Assembly: GCF_020991415.1 (NCBI RefSeq)
Contig: NZ_JAJMOY010000002.1
Span: 868,001-932,000, forward strand
Length of the DNA stretch: 64,000 nucleotides
Source of the DNA: Flavobacterium sp. ENC
GTDB lineage: Bacteria; Bacteroidota; Bacteroidia; Flavobacteriales; Flavobacteriaceae
Direction of reading: 5' to 3'
The position numbers were made by a program, and so were the translations under genes. Positions 1-8,840 of the stretch are shown one piece after another. How positions within the stretch are numbered: the stretch's first letter is position 1; each line of letters begins with the position of its first letter. The notes under the pieces were generated by a model. It was not told the DNA's origin and made no database searches. It saw only the letters and a program-made list of their open reading frames with translations.

Positions 1-62
1 AAATTAATCAATCCGTTGAAAATAAATTAATTCTGGACGCGTTTGAAGATTATAAATCTTAA
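1..62 (+). CDS. 3' end of an unidentified gene (partial)
   Basis: An open frame enters from the left edge in frame 3 and stops at TAA 60-62, giving 19 residues ending in LDAFEDYKS. The tail is hydrophilic with a typical coding composition, but it is too short to identify a family. It lies upstream of the polyamine genes and reads in the same direction; a promoter follows it at 83-114, so it is probably a separate transcript. Confidence 0.5.
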   Translation, partial: INQSVENKLILDAFEDYKS

Positions 63-82
63 ACTTTTTTTAATCAAAACCA

Positions 83-114
83 TTGCTTTTGGTATATTTT
101 ATTTTTTACATTTG
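83..114 (+). promoter_or_regulatory. Bacteroidota-type promoter (TTG -33, TACATTTG -7)
   Basis: TTG at 83-85 is followed after 21 nt by TACATTTG at 107-114, an exact match to the flavobacterial pattern TTG-N17-23-TAnnTTTG. Transcription would start near 120, about 240 nt upstream of the arginine decarboxylase start. That leaves a long leader which may hold a small ORF. Confidence 0.6.
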
Positions 115-119
115 CCACG

Positions 120-299
120 ATGAAAACAAACAGTAAACAAAGACATTTCAGTTCTTATAGAAACCGGCTCAATAGTTCCTTGCTAAGGATGTTGAATCGT
201 TTTTATAATAGTAAAAGTCCGTTTTGTTTTGATGTTTTCCAATGCTCAAAAGCAGAACACGAAAAACTGCAGATTATATTTGCCAATATTAGGGTTTGA
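120..299 (+). CDS. possible 59-aa leader ORF upstream of arginine decarboxylase
   Basis: ATG at 120 opens a 59-codon frame ending with TGA 297-299. The product is basic (many K and R) with two Cys and no recognised domain. The ATG falls almost at the predicted transcription start of the promoter at 83-114, so translation would have to be nearly leaderless, which lowers confidence. It could be a real small protein, a regulatory upstream ORF for the polyamine operon, or simply an untranslated leader. No homology is claimed. Confidence 0.3.
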   Translation: MKTNSKQRHFSSYRNRLNSSLLRMLNRFYNSKSPFCFDVFQCSKAEHEKLQIIFANIRV

Positions 300-358
300 A
301 TTTAAGATTTAGCACCGTTTCCTAAATTAATAATACAATCTTAAATATTGAAAAATAA

Positions 359-1762
359 ATGAATACAAAATATTCGGACTTAATAAATCAGACATACTAC
401 TTTCCACAAGAAGAATTTAAATTAAATAAAGACAACCTGCAATTTCACAATATCGATTTGATGAAATTGGTGGAACAGTACGGCACTCCGTTAAAATTTA
501 CGTATTTACCTCAAATTTCTGAAAACATCAATAAGGCCAAAGCCTGGTTCAGAAAATCGATGGAAAAAAACAAGTACGAAGCTAAATATTACTATTGTTA
601 TTGTACAAAAAGCTCTCATTTTGAATATATTATGAATGAGGCTTTCAAAAATAACATTCATATTGAAACATCATCAGCTTTTGACGTGAATATCGTGGAG
701 AATTTACTGGAAAACGGTAAAATCAACAAAAGTACTTATGTGATCTGTAATGGCTTTAAGAGAGACGAATACATTAGCAATATTGCAAGATTAATCAATA
801 ACGGACATAAAAACACTATTCCGATTATTGACAATTATGAAGAACTTGATTTACTTCAGTCAGAAATAAAAGGAAAATTCAAAATCGGAATCCGTATTGC
901 TGCTGAGGAAGAACCTAAATTTGAGTTTTATACGTCAAGATTAGGTATCGGATACAAAAACATCGTTTCCTTTTACAAAAAACAAATTCAGGAAAATGAT
1001 AAATTAGAGCTGAAAATGCTTCACTTTTTCATTAATACCGGGATAAACGATACAGCCTATTACTGGAATGAACTTGTAAAATGTATCAAAGTATACATCG
1101 CGCTTAAAAAGGAATGCCCTACTCTTGACGGACTGAACATTGGAGGTGGTTTCCCGATTAAAAATTCACTTGCTTTCGAATACGATTACCAATATATGAT
1201 TGATGAAATTATCAATCAGATTAAAATCGCCTGTGATGAAGCTGAAGTGGATGTTCCAAATATTTTTACGGAATTTGGATCCTTTACAGTAGGTGAAAGC
1301 GGTGGCGCTATCTACCAGATTTTGTATCAGAAGCAGCAAAATGACAGAGAGAAATGGAATATGATCGATTCTTCTTTCATTACTACTCTTCCGGATACCT
1401 GGGCGATAAACAAACGTTTTATCATGCTCGCTGTAAACCGCTGGAATGATACCTATGAGCGGGTTTTGCTGGGCGGACTGACTTGTGATAGTGATGATTA
1501 TTACAATTCCGAACAGAATATGAACGCCATTTACCTGCCTAAATACAACAAAGAAAAACCGCTGTATATTGGTTTCTTTAATACTGGTGCGTATCAGGAA
1601 ACTATTGGAGGTTACGGAGGTTTACACCACTGTCTGATCCCCCAGCCTAAGCATATCCTTATAGATCGTGACGAAAACGGAATTTTAGCTACTGAAGTTT
1701 TCTCAGAACAGCAGACTTCTGACGATGTATTAAAGATTCTGGGCTACACTAAAAAAGCATAA
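359..1762 (+). CDS. speA: arginine decarboxylase, PLP fold III (SpeA-like)
   Basis: This 467-aa protein belongs to the alanine-racemase-fold (type III) PLP decarboxylases that act on basic amino acids; the flavobacterial version is normally assigned to arginine, giving agmatine for polyamine synthesis. Lys84 in CYCTKSSHF is in the position of the PLP Schiff-base lysine. A glycine-rich phosphate-binding loop (NIGGGFP) lies near residue 262. The EFGSFTVGES segment near 305 corresponds to the EPGR-type loop, and CDSDDYY near 378 to the CDSxD substrate motif. The cytosolic enzyme starts at an ATG after an A-rich leader. The next gene is a deoxyhypusine-synthase-like enzyme, which supports polyamine rather than lysine (LysA) metabolism. 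No agmatinase gene lies between them. Substrate specificity is inferred. Confidence 0.8.
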   Translation: MNTKYSDLINQTYYFPQEEFKLNKDNLQFHNIDLMKLVEQYGTPLKFTYLPQISENINKAKAWFRKSMEKNKYEAKYYYCYCTKSSHFEYIMNEAFKNNIHIETSSAFDVNIVENLLENGKINKSTYVICNGFKRDEYISNIARLINNGHKNTIPIIDNYEELDLLQSEIKGKFKIGIRIAAEEEPKFEFYTSRLGIGYKNIVSFYKKQIQENDKLELKMLHFFINTGINDTAYYWNELVKCIKVYIALKKECPTLDGLNIGGGFPIKNSLAFEYDYQYMIDEIINQIKIACDEAEVDVPNIFTEFGSFTVGESGGAIYQILYQKQQNDREKWNMIDSSFITTLPDTWAINKRFIMLAVNRWNDTYERVLLGGLTCDSDDYYNSEQNMNAIYLPKYNKEKPLYIGFFNTGAYQETIGGYGGLHHCLIPQPKHILIDRDENGILATEVFSEQQTSDDVLKILGYTKKA

Positions 1763-1866
1763 AAAAAAACTGCTAAATAAAAGTTAATAACCATAAAATT
1801 ATTAATTTGCAGTGTCATCCAAAAGGTTACACTTTTAATTCAAAAAAAAACAAAAAAACAAAAAAA

Positions 1867-2835
1867 ATGAAAGGACCAATCAGTCAGTTTATTGAAAAAC
1901 ATTATTTACACTTTAATTCCGCTTCTTTAGTAGACGCTGCAAAAGCATACGAACAACAATTGGCAAATGGAGCTAAAATGATGGTGAGTATGGCTGGCGC
2001 TATGAGTACAGCAGAAATTGGTAAAATTTTTGCCGAAATAATCAGACAGGATAAAGTACAGATTATTTCATGTACCGGAGCCAATCTGGAAGAAGACATC
2101 ATGAATTTAGTAGCTCACTCTCATTACGAAAGAGTTCCTAACTACCGTGACTTAACACCGGAAGATGAATGGGCTTTGCTTGAAAGAGGATTAAACCGTG
2201 TTACTGACACTTGTATTCCTGAGCATGAAGCATTTCGTCGTTTACAAAAACACATTTACAAAATCTGGAAAGATGCTGATGACAAAGGAGAACGTTATTT
2301 CCCGCATGAATTCATGTATAAAATGTTGTTATCAGGTGTTTTGGAAGAATATTATGAAATAGATTTAAAAGATAGCTGGATGTATGCGGCAGCTGAGAAA
2401 AATTTACCTATTATTGTTCCGGGTTGGGAAGATAGTACTATGGGTAATATTTTTGCTTCATACGTGATCAAAGGAGAACTGAAAGCTTCTACCATGAAAT
2501 CAGGAATTGAATATATGACATTCCTTGCAGACTGGTATCCTAAAAATAGCAGCAAAGGAATTGGATTTTTCCAGATTGGTGGTGGTATTGCAGGAGATTT
2601 CCCTATTTGCGTAGTACCAATGTTGTATCAGGATATGGAAATGCATGATATTCCGTTCTGGAGCTATTTCTGCCAGATTTCAGATTCAACAACCAGTTAC
2701 GGTTCTTATTCAGGCGCAGTTCCGAATGAGAAAATCACCTGGGGTAAATTAGATATCAAAACCCCTAAATTTATTATTGAGTCGGATGCGACAATTGTTG
2801 CTCCGTTAATTTTTGCATATTTATTAGATTTATAG
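1867..2835 (+). CDS. deoxyhypusine synthase-like enzyme
   Basis: This 322-aa protein is a homologue of eukaryotic and archaeal deoxyhypusine synthase, an NAD-dependent transferase of the aminobutyl group of spermidine. The C-terminal block NEKITWGKL followed by a SDATIVAPLIF segment matches the DHS active site; the Lys in WGKL (residue 294) corresponds to the catalytic lysine that carries the aminobutyl intermediate. NAD-loop-like glycine segments (CTGAN, IGGGIAGDF) are present. The start is taken at ATG 1867; an upstream TTG at 1807 would add a low-complexity poly-Lys leader and is rejected. Bacteria lack eIF5A, so the acceptor is probably a free polyamine (homospermidine-type chemistry), which is inference. 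It follows arginine decarboxylase and precedes the acidic protein by 9 nt. Confidence 0.8.
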   Translation: MKGPISQFIEKHYLHFNSASLVDAAKAYEQQLANGAKMMVSMAGAMSTAEIGKIFAEIIRQDKVQIISCTGANLEEDIMNLVAHSHYERVPNYRDLTPEDEWALLERGLNRVTDTCIPEHEAFRRLQKHIYKIWKDADDKGERYFPHEFMYKMLLSGVLEEYYEIDLKDSWMYAAAEKNLPIIVPGWEDSTMGNIFASYVIKGELKASTMKSGIEYMTFLADWYPKNSSKGIGFFQIGGGIAGDFPICVVPMLYQDMEMHDIPFWSYFCQISDSTTSYGSYSGAVPNEKITWGKLDIKTPKFIIESDATIVAPLIFAYLLDL

Positions 2836-2844
2836 GATAATTTT

Positions 2845-3255
2845 ATGAAAAGAGTTATAGTAGACTACGCTAAACTTACCAACGAAATTTTAAACCTTTT
2901 GGTTGAAAAATTTCCTGATGGTTATGATGATTCGGATGTTATCCGTTTTAGAAATGCTAAAAACGAATTGATCGAAGCTGTTGAAGTTCGTACTGAAGAC
3001 ACTATTTATTTAGTAAAAATTAGTACTAAACTGGCTGATAGAATTGAAAATTACGATGAAGATGATGATATTGACGTAGATGTTGATGTAATCGAGCCAG
3101 TAAAAGGTCTTGATCTTGATGATGATATTGACGATGATGATGATGACGATACGCTGGACAAACCGGATGTTGACGGTGATGATGACGATGACGACGACGA
3201 TAAAGACAAAGATGATATTGCTGACGATGATGACGAAGATGATGATGAAGATTAA
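2845..3255 (+). CDS. small protein with long poly-Asp/Glu C-terminal tail
   Basis: This is a 136-aa hypothetical protein. Residues 1-70 look like a small folded domain, with alternating hydrophobic and charged positions (DYAKLTNEILNLLVEKFPDG). From about residue 70 the chain is almost entirely Asp/Glu with a few Val, Ile and Lys, an extremely acidic low-complexity tail encoded by GAT/GAC runs. There is no signal peptide, so it is predicted cytosolic. It starts 9 nt after the DHS-like stop and is followed by a terminator, so it closes the polyamine operon. The function is unknown; the polyanionic tail could bind polyamines, metals or basic proteins, but this is speculation. Confidence 0.75.
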   Translation: MKRVIVDYAKLTNEILNLLVEKFPDGYDDSDVIRFRNAKNELIEAVEVRTEDTIYLVKISTKLADRIENYDEDDDIDVDVDVIEPVKGLDLDDDIDDDDDDDTLDKPDVDGDDDDDDDDKDKDDIADDDDEDDDED

Positions 3256-3276
3256 TTTATCACTTTCTAAATAAAC

Positions 3277-3307
3277 AAAAGGAACTCTTAATCGGGTTCC
3301 TTTTTTT
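3277..3307 (+). terminator. Rho-independent terminator after the polyamine operon
   Basis: AAAAGGAAC pairs with GTTCCTTTT around a 10-nt loop and runs into seven or more T residues. It lies 22 nt after the poly-Asp gene and before the recQ promoter box TATATTTG at 3347-3354. Confidence 0.8.
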
Positions 3308-3379
3308 ATTCGTTTCGATAAATTAATTTAATTATAGGAAAAATACTATATTTGTTCCTGTTAAGAAATATCAGCCAAT

Positions 3380-5488
3380 ATGAATTCAGAAATATTACAT
3401 GCCAAACTAAAAGAAAATTTTGGGTTTGAAAAATTCAGGCCCAATCAGGAGACCATCATCAATACGATACTCTCCGGTCAGGATACTTTGGCAATCATGC
3501 CGACGGGAGGAGGAAAATCAATCTGTTTTCAGTTGCCGGCTTTGGTTTTGCCGGGAATTACAATTGTAATTTCGCCTCTAATTGCTTTAATGAAAGATCA
3601 GGTGGACAGCCTAAAGACCAACGGTATTCAGGCCTGCTACATCAACAGCAGCCAGTCTGCTCAGGAACAGCAGTACTTTATAGATAATTTAAAATCCAAT
3701 ACTTTTAAACTGGTTTATATTGCACCGGAAAGTTTATCGTATCTGGATGTGGTTTTTAATGAACTGACAATCAGCCTCATTGCTATAGATGAGGCGCATT
3801 GTATTTCCTCCTGGGGACATGATTTCCGTCCGGCTTATACCAATTTGGGGTATTTAAAAAGCCGCTTCCCTTCTACTCCGGTGCTGGCACTTACTGCGAC
3901 AGCCGACAAGGCAACGCGTACCGATATTACCAAACAATTAAAATTAAGAAACCCGAAAACCTTTGTAGCATCTTTTGACAGGAAAAATCTAAGTCTGGAA
4001 GTTCGTCCGGCTTTAGATCGGGTGAAACAGATCATTGATTTTGTAGAGGGGAAACCCAACGAATCCGGGATTATCTATTGCCTGAGCAGAAAAACCACTG
4101 AGGAGCTGGCTGATAAACTGAAAAAAAACGGCATTGCAGCAAAAGCCTATCATGCCGGATTAGACAATAAAGTGCGTTCTAAAACACAGGACGAATTCAT
4201 CAATGATGATTGTCAGGTGGTTTGCGCTACAATAGCTTTCGGGATGGGAATTGACAAATCGAATGTTCGTTGGGTGATTCATTACAATTTACCCAAAAAC
4301 ATTGAAGGATATTATCAGGAAATCGGCCGTGCAGGCCGTGACGGGTTACCGGCGGAAACAATTTTGTTTGAAAGTTATGCAGATGTGATTCAGCTTCAGA
4401 AATTTGCTTCGGAAGGACTGAATGCTGATGTGCAACTGGCAAAGCTGGAAAGAATGAAGCAATATGCCGATGCTTTAAGCTGCAGGCGAAAAATTCTGCT
4501 TTCCTACTTTGGTGAACTGGTAAAAGAGAATTGCGGTAACTGCGATATTTGCAAAAATCCGCCTACTTTTTTCGATGGTACGATTCTCGCGCAAAAAGCA
4601 TTGTCGGCCATTAGCCGTTTACAGGAATCAGAACCTCTGGCTGTGATTGTAGATTTTTTAAGAGGTTCGAAAAACGCGTATATCTACGAAAAAAATTATC
4701 AAACGCTAAAAACCTACGGAATCGGTGCTGACATCTCCTGGTACGACTGGAATCAGTATCTTATACAGCTGATCAATCTGGGCTATTGTGAAATTGCTTT
4801 TCATCAGCACAATAAAATATTGCTTACTCCTTTCGCCAAAAAAGTTTTATTTGAAGGCGAAAAAGTAAAATTGAATACCGTTATCAAAAAAGTAATTGAT
4901 AAAAACGAAATCAAGGAAACAAAAGCTAAAACGGCTAAAAATTCTCTTTTTGAAATACTGCGAAAACTACGCTACGAAATTGCCAGTGATGAAGATGTTC
5001 CTGCTTACGTAATTTTCAGTGATGCCGCTTTAAGACAAATGGAAACTTTAAAACCCATGACCGACGAGGAATTCCTCGCCATTGATGGTGTCGGAAAAGC
5101 AAAACTTGAAAAATACGGCTCCGAATTTATAGATGCGATTATTTATTACGAAAAGGTAAAAAAAGCAAATGCGAAACCCAAAAAAGAGAGTAATACCTAT
5201 AAAGCAACTTTAGAATTATTTCAAAATGGTGCTACTGTTGAAGAAATTGCCGCACAGCGAAATTTAGGCCGTACCACTATTATTTCGCATTTGGCCAAAT
5301 TATATATTGACGGAAATGATATTGATTTAAGTTCGTTTGTAACTGATGAAGAAGTTAAATTGCTTCACAAAGCGCAGGTTGAGTTAGAATACCCAACAGC
5401 CTTAAAACCTTACTATGATTATTTTGAAGAAAAAATGCCGTATGATAAGATTAGATTTGGACTTGCAGTTGTGGAGCGCAATAAATAA
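3380..5488 (+). CDS. recQ: ATP-dependent DNA helicase RecQ
   Basis: This 702-aa superfamily 2 3'-5' helicase serves recombination and replication-fork repair. The Walker A motif TGGGKS is at residues 42-47 and DEAH at 137-140 followed by CISSWGHDFR, the RecQ-specific aromatic-rich loop. Helicase C carries QEIGRAGRDG. The RQC zinc-binding segment has the Cys set CRR...CGNCDIC. A winged helix and an HRDC-like segment (FLAIDGVGKAKLEKYG) follow. The last ~90 residues form an extra helix-turn-helix (VEEIAAQRNLGRTTIISHL) seen in longer RecQ/YpbB-type proteins. A -7 box TATATTTG lies 26 nt upstream of the ATG. It is a single-gene unit ending at a shared terminator. Confidence 0.95.
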   Translation: MNSEILHAKLKENFGFEKFRPNQETIINTILSGQDTLAIMPTGGGKSICFQLPALVLPGITIVISPLIALMKDQVDSLKTNGIQACYINSSQSAQEQQYFIDNLKSNTFKLVYIAPESLSYLDVVFNELTISLIAIDEAHCISSWGHDFRPAYTNLGYLKSRFPSTPVLALTATADKATRTDITKQLKLRNPKTFVASFDRKNLSLEVRPALDRVKQIIDFVEGKPNESGIIYCLSRKTTEELADKLKKNGIAAKAYHAGLDNKVRSKTQDEFINDDCQVVCATIAFGMGIDKSNVRWVIHYNLPKNIEGYYQEIGRAGRDGLPAETILFESYADVIQLQKFASEGLNADVQLAKLERMKQYADALSCRRKILLSYFGELVKENCGNCDICKNPPTFFDGTILAQKALSAISRLQESEPLAVIVDFLRGSKNAYIYEKNYQTLKTYGIGADISWYDWNQYLIQLINLGYCEIAFHQHNKILLTPFAKKVLFEGEKVKLNTVIKKVIDKNEIKETKAKTAKNSLFEILRKLRYEIASDEDVPAYVIFSDAALRQMETLKPMTDEEFLAIDGVGKAKLEKYGSEFIDAIIYYEKVKKANAKPKKESNTYKATLELFQNGATVEEIAAQRNLGRTTIISHLAKLYIDGNDIDLSSFVTDEEVKLLHKAQVELEYPTALKPYYDYFEEKMPYDKIRFGLAVVERNK

Positions 5489-5545
5489 ATAGATAATTAT
5501 TTTTTTTCATTTCTCCCTTCGATAGAAATAACACACTTGTGCAAA

Positions 5546-5583
5546 CAAAAAATCCCGTGAATTGAATTCACAGGATTTTTTTA
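5546..5583. terminator. bidirectional terminator between recQ and the DinB-like gene
   Basis: AAAAATCC(C)GTGAATT pairs with AATTCAC(A)GGATTTTTT. A-rich and T-rich flanks on both sides let it serve both convergent genes. Confidence 0.8.
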
Positions 5584-5603
5584 TGATCAGAAAAAAAGAA
5601 AAG

Positions 5604-6119
5604 CTACAAGTATCTTTCTTCAAAAACTTTTTGATGGTGTTTCTGGTGACCAATGATAACAAATCCTAAAGCACCCGCTGACATCTGGTACGTTGAAGCG
5701 GTACCCACTCTTTTAAGCTGTTCCTCAGATAAGCTTTTGTAAAACAATACAGTGGAATGTCTTACGGCAGAAAGTTCGGTTAATAAATCCTGGATACCTC
5801 TTCCATTTGCATCTGTATTTGCTACATAATCGTTTTCCTCAAATCCGGGCAATGCTGTTTTGTCATTTCTGGAAAAACGCAAAGCACGGTAAGCAAAAAT
5901 ACGCTCGCAATCAATCAGATGCTGGATAATTTCTTTAATGGTCCACTTTCCTTCGGCATAGCGGTAATCAAATTTATCCAATGGAATATTTTGTACAAAC
6001 CTTATAAAATCATGAAGGGAAATTTCTAACTCTTCAATTAAATTAACCTGCCCTGCTTCACGAACATAATTAGCGAAAGGACCGGAATATTCTGTTTCTA
6101 ATAATTGATTTGAATTCAT
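5604..6119 (-). CDS. DinB superfamily protein
   Basis: This 171-aa DinB/YfiT-like four-helix protein has a scattered His set that usually binds a divalent metal. His67 follows the WTIKEIIQHLIDCERIF helix (WSxxEVxxHL pattern), and the C-terminal IIGHQKHHQKVFEERYL supplies the other His ligands. Such proteins are often thiol-dependent S-transferases (bacillithiol or mycothiol) or of unknown role. The window also encodes YpdA, a bacillithiol-linked reductase, so a bacillithiol transferase role is possible but not shown. It lies 45 nt downstream of ppc on the same strand and may be co-transcribed. Predicted cytosolic. Confidence 0.8.
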   Translation of the reverse strand: MNSNQLLETEYSGPFANYVREAGQVNLIEELEISLHDFIRFVQNIPLDKFDYRYAEGKWTIKEIIQHLIDCERIFAYRALRFSRNDKTALPGFEENDYVANTDANGRGIQDLLTELSAVRHSTVLFYKSLSEEQLKRVGTASTYQMSAGALGFVIIGHQKHHQKVFEERYL

Positions 6120-6164
6120 TTTTTATAATTTATTACTATTCTGTAATTGCTTTTAAAACTAAAA

Positions 6165-8750
6165 TTATGCAGAGTTTCTGCTGGCATTGGTATTTCCGAA
6201 AAGTGATCTTGTTACGATTTTTTCATATACTTTGATCAAGTCTTCATTCAATTCATTTTCTTTGTTCAATTCATTAATACGCAACAAAGCATATTGTTGT
6301 ATCGTCAACAATGGCAATACAATACGCTCTCTTACCTGAATAGAAGCTATACCATCAGGATAATTTTCCATCAGTGTTTTATGTCCGGCAATTTTCAGTA
6401 ATAAACGTTTTGTTTCCTGGAATTCATCGTAAATAATCTGCCAGAATTCTCCAAATTCAGGATCCTTTCTCATGTAAGCTGTCAATGGTAAAAATGACTT
6501 TGCCAGTGACATCATACTGTTTTCCAGCAATGTTTTAAAGAATAAGGAATTGTGATACAAATCATGGATTTTATCCCATTGATTCGTTTCCTCAAAATGT
6601 TTTAATGCAGTTCCTACTCCAAAGAATCCAGGGACATTTTGTTTCAGCTGACTCCACGATCCAACAAAAGGAATCGCTCTCAGGTCAGCAAAATCCAATG
6701 ATTCGGATTTACTTCTTTTAGACGGACGGCTTCCGATATTTGTTTTGGAATAATACTTCAGCGTACTCATTTTTTCCAGATACGGAATGAATTTCGGGTG
6801 ATTTTTGAAACTTAAATATTTATCATATCCCAAACCGGCTAATTGCGTCAAAATCGCAGTCTCATCAGCACTTAGTTCATTTTTTTCTTTGCTAAATACC
6901 TGGTTCGTTACACCTGCCGTCAATAAATTTTCAATATTGTAGCGGCAGGAATCCAAAGTTCCGAAATTTGAACTGATGGTTTGTCCCTGAACCGTAATCT
7001 GAATTTCGTTATTTTCTATTTTTGGCCCAAGAGAAGCGTAAAATTTATGTGTTTTTCCGCCACCACGTGCAGGAGGCCCTCCACGACCATCAAAGAAAAT
7101 AGCTTTTATACCGTATTTTCTGGAAATCTCGGTAAGAGCAATTTTTGCCTGATAGATACTCCAGTTGGCCATTAAATATCCGCCGTCTTTAGTCCCGTCA
7201 GAGAAACCTAACATGATCGTTTGTTTATTTCCTCTTGCTTTTAAGTGTTTTGAATATTCCGGATTGGTGTACAACTGCTCCATAATATGGTGTGCACTTT
7301 GTAAATCATCAACCGATTCGAAAAGCGGGATAACATCAACCGTTGGATTTTCCCAATTATTCAGTCGAATCATGGCAAAAGTTTCCATTACGTTCAGTGC
7401 ACTTTCGTTATTGCTAATAATATAACGATTTGCTCCAAACTCACCATTCGCTTTCTGGATACTTTTGATTGCCTGAACAGATTCCAGGGTTAATCTTGTA
7501 ATTTCATCCTCAAAGTCGGCAGGATTTAAGTCGCCTTTTACTTTAGATAAAACAATTAATTTTTCATCTTCCGATAATTCAAAATAATTTGCCGGAAATA
7601 TTTGAGAACCGGAATTCAGGTAATAATTCACAACATCCTTAAAAACCACATCATGAATTTTGCTGTTTTGACGAATGTCTAAAGTTGCAAAGTGAAAACC
7701 AAAAAGATTTATTTTTACTAAAAAGGCTTCCAGTTCATCTAAATAAAGAGACTGGTGTTTTTCAATAATAATATCACGAATAAGGTTCAACTGCGTTAAT
7801 AATTCTTCTAAAGTAATGTAAATTTCACCTTTCGAATAAAAAACTGAACGATAAAGTTTTTGTTCAAGTTCAGATACCAATGTATCTACACCTGAGAATG
7901 TTAGCTTACGTTTTAGATTTCTCATTTCAACATAATAACATTTCAGAATTGAGGTACGCAAACGTTCTGCCACTTTCAAAGTTATTTCGGTGGTAACGAA
8001 AGGATTTCCATCACGATCTCCTCCCGGCCAGAAACCCAGCTTTATTAATTTGTTTTGAATTGCTTTTCCCTGTAGTATGTTTTTCTGTAAATAATGAACG
8101 ATCTCTCCAGAAGTAGCATAAAATACATTCTCCAGATACCAGATCAGCGACACCGCTTCATCATACGGATTTGGTTTTTCGTTTTGAATAAACGGCGTTT
8201 TTCCTAACTGGGCTAATAGCTGCTTGATTTTTAACAAATCATTTAAACGGATCGCGTCAGTCAAATCGTTGATAATTCCTAAAACAGGCCCGGGATAAAA
8301 TTGGGTCGGATGCGCTGTTAATACAGTTCGTACATTAAAGTTTTCCAGGAATTCGATTAATTCATCGTCTTTTTCCTTAGCATCTGATTTCTCCTTAATG
8401 TCACGCAAAGATCCGCGTCCTTCCATGTTATTCACTTCCGGAAATGCGGCGTCTTCAATGGCGTCGAATAATACGATCTGACGTTCTGTGTACTGAATAA
8501 ATCGAAACATCAAGTCGATTTTTTCCGTTTCGGAAGCGTTGTTTAAATATCGGTCAGAAAAGAAATCAAAAATTTCCTTAGGTGTTTCCTGTTTTTTAAA
8601 TCCTGTCTCACATGTTTCTGTAAATAAAGGAAGCAGTGCTCCTGTATTATCTATAGAATCAAAAGGTAATGTTATAAAAACACTGTTATAAATGTGGTAT
8701 TTTGAGAGAACATCTTGATTAAAACGCTCAATTTTAGGTAACGTATACAT
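6165..8750 (-). CDS. ppc: phosphoenolpyruvate carboxylase
   Basis: This 861-aa enzyme carboxylates PEP to oxaloacetate, replenishing the TCA cycle. The active-site His147 is in LTAHPTQ. The PEP/bicarbonate motif GFWPGGDRDGNPF and the mobile loop FFDGRGGPPARGGG are intact; the loop reads ARGGG where many enzymes have GRGGG. The length is in the normal range of 850-930 aa. The C terminus is RNSA rather than the usual RNTG, a minor departure at a residue set that contributes to the active site. The upstream lrp gene ends in its own terminator, so ppc probably has a separate promoter. Confidence 0.95.
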   Translation of the reverse strand: MYTLPKIERFNQDVLSKYHIYNSVFITLPFDSIDNTGALLPLFTETCETGFKKQETPKEIFDFFSDRYLNNASETEKIDLMFRFIQYTERQIVLFDAIEDAAFPEVNNMEGRGSLRDIKEKSDAKEKDDELIEFLENFNVRTVLTAHPTQFYPGPVLGIINDLTDAIRLNDLLKIKQLLAQLGKTPFIQNEKPNPYDEAVSLIWYLENVFYATSGEIVHYLQKNILQGKAIQNKLIKLGFWPGGDRDGNPFVTTEITLKVAERLRTSILKCYYVEMRNLKRKLTFSGVDTLVSELEQKLYRSVFYSKGEIYITLEELLTQLNLIRDIIIEKHQSLYLDELEAFLVKINLFGFHFATLDIRQNSKIHDVVFKDVVNYYLNSGSQIFPANYFELSEDEKLIVLSKVKGDLNPADFEDEITRLTLESVQAIKSIQKANGEFGANRYIISNNESALNVMETFAMIRLNNWENPTVDVIPLFESVDDLQSAHHIMEQLYTNPEYSKHLKARGNKQTIMLGFSDGTKDGGYLMANWSIYQAKIALTEISRKYGIKAIFFDGRGGPPARGGGKTHKFYASLGPKIENNEIQITVQGQTISSNFGTLDSCRYNIENLLTAGVTNQVFSKEKNELSADETAILTQLAGLGYDKYLSFKNHPKFIPYLEKMSTLKYYSKTNIGSRPSKRSKSESLDFADLRAIPFVGSWSQLKQNVPGFFGVGTALKHFEETNQWDKIHDLYHNSLFFKTLLENSMMSLAKSFLPLTAYMRKDPEFGEFWQIIYDEFQETKRLLLKIAGHKTLMENYPDGIASIQVRERIVLPLLTIQQYALLRINELNKENELNEDLIKVYEKIVTRSLFGNTNASRNSA

Positions 8751-8783
8751 AATCGTGTTATAGTTGGTTGGTTAATTGGTCAT

Positions 8784-8810
8784 AAAAAAACCCCAAGAAT
8801 AAACTTGAGG
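8784..8810 (-). terminator. terminator downstream of the Lrp-family gene
   Basis: On the minus strand CCTCAAG pairs with CTTGGGG (one G-U) around a 6-nt loop and is followed by seven T residues. It separates the lrp-type regulator from ppc. Confidence 0.75.
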
Positions 8811-8840
8811 TTATATTTTAATATAGCATTCAAGAAAATA

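Noticed and set aside
1807..1866. Upstream TTG start for the DHS-like gene
   Set aside because: Would add a Lys/Asn low-complexity leader; ATG 1867 gives the family-type N terminus.
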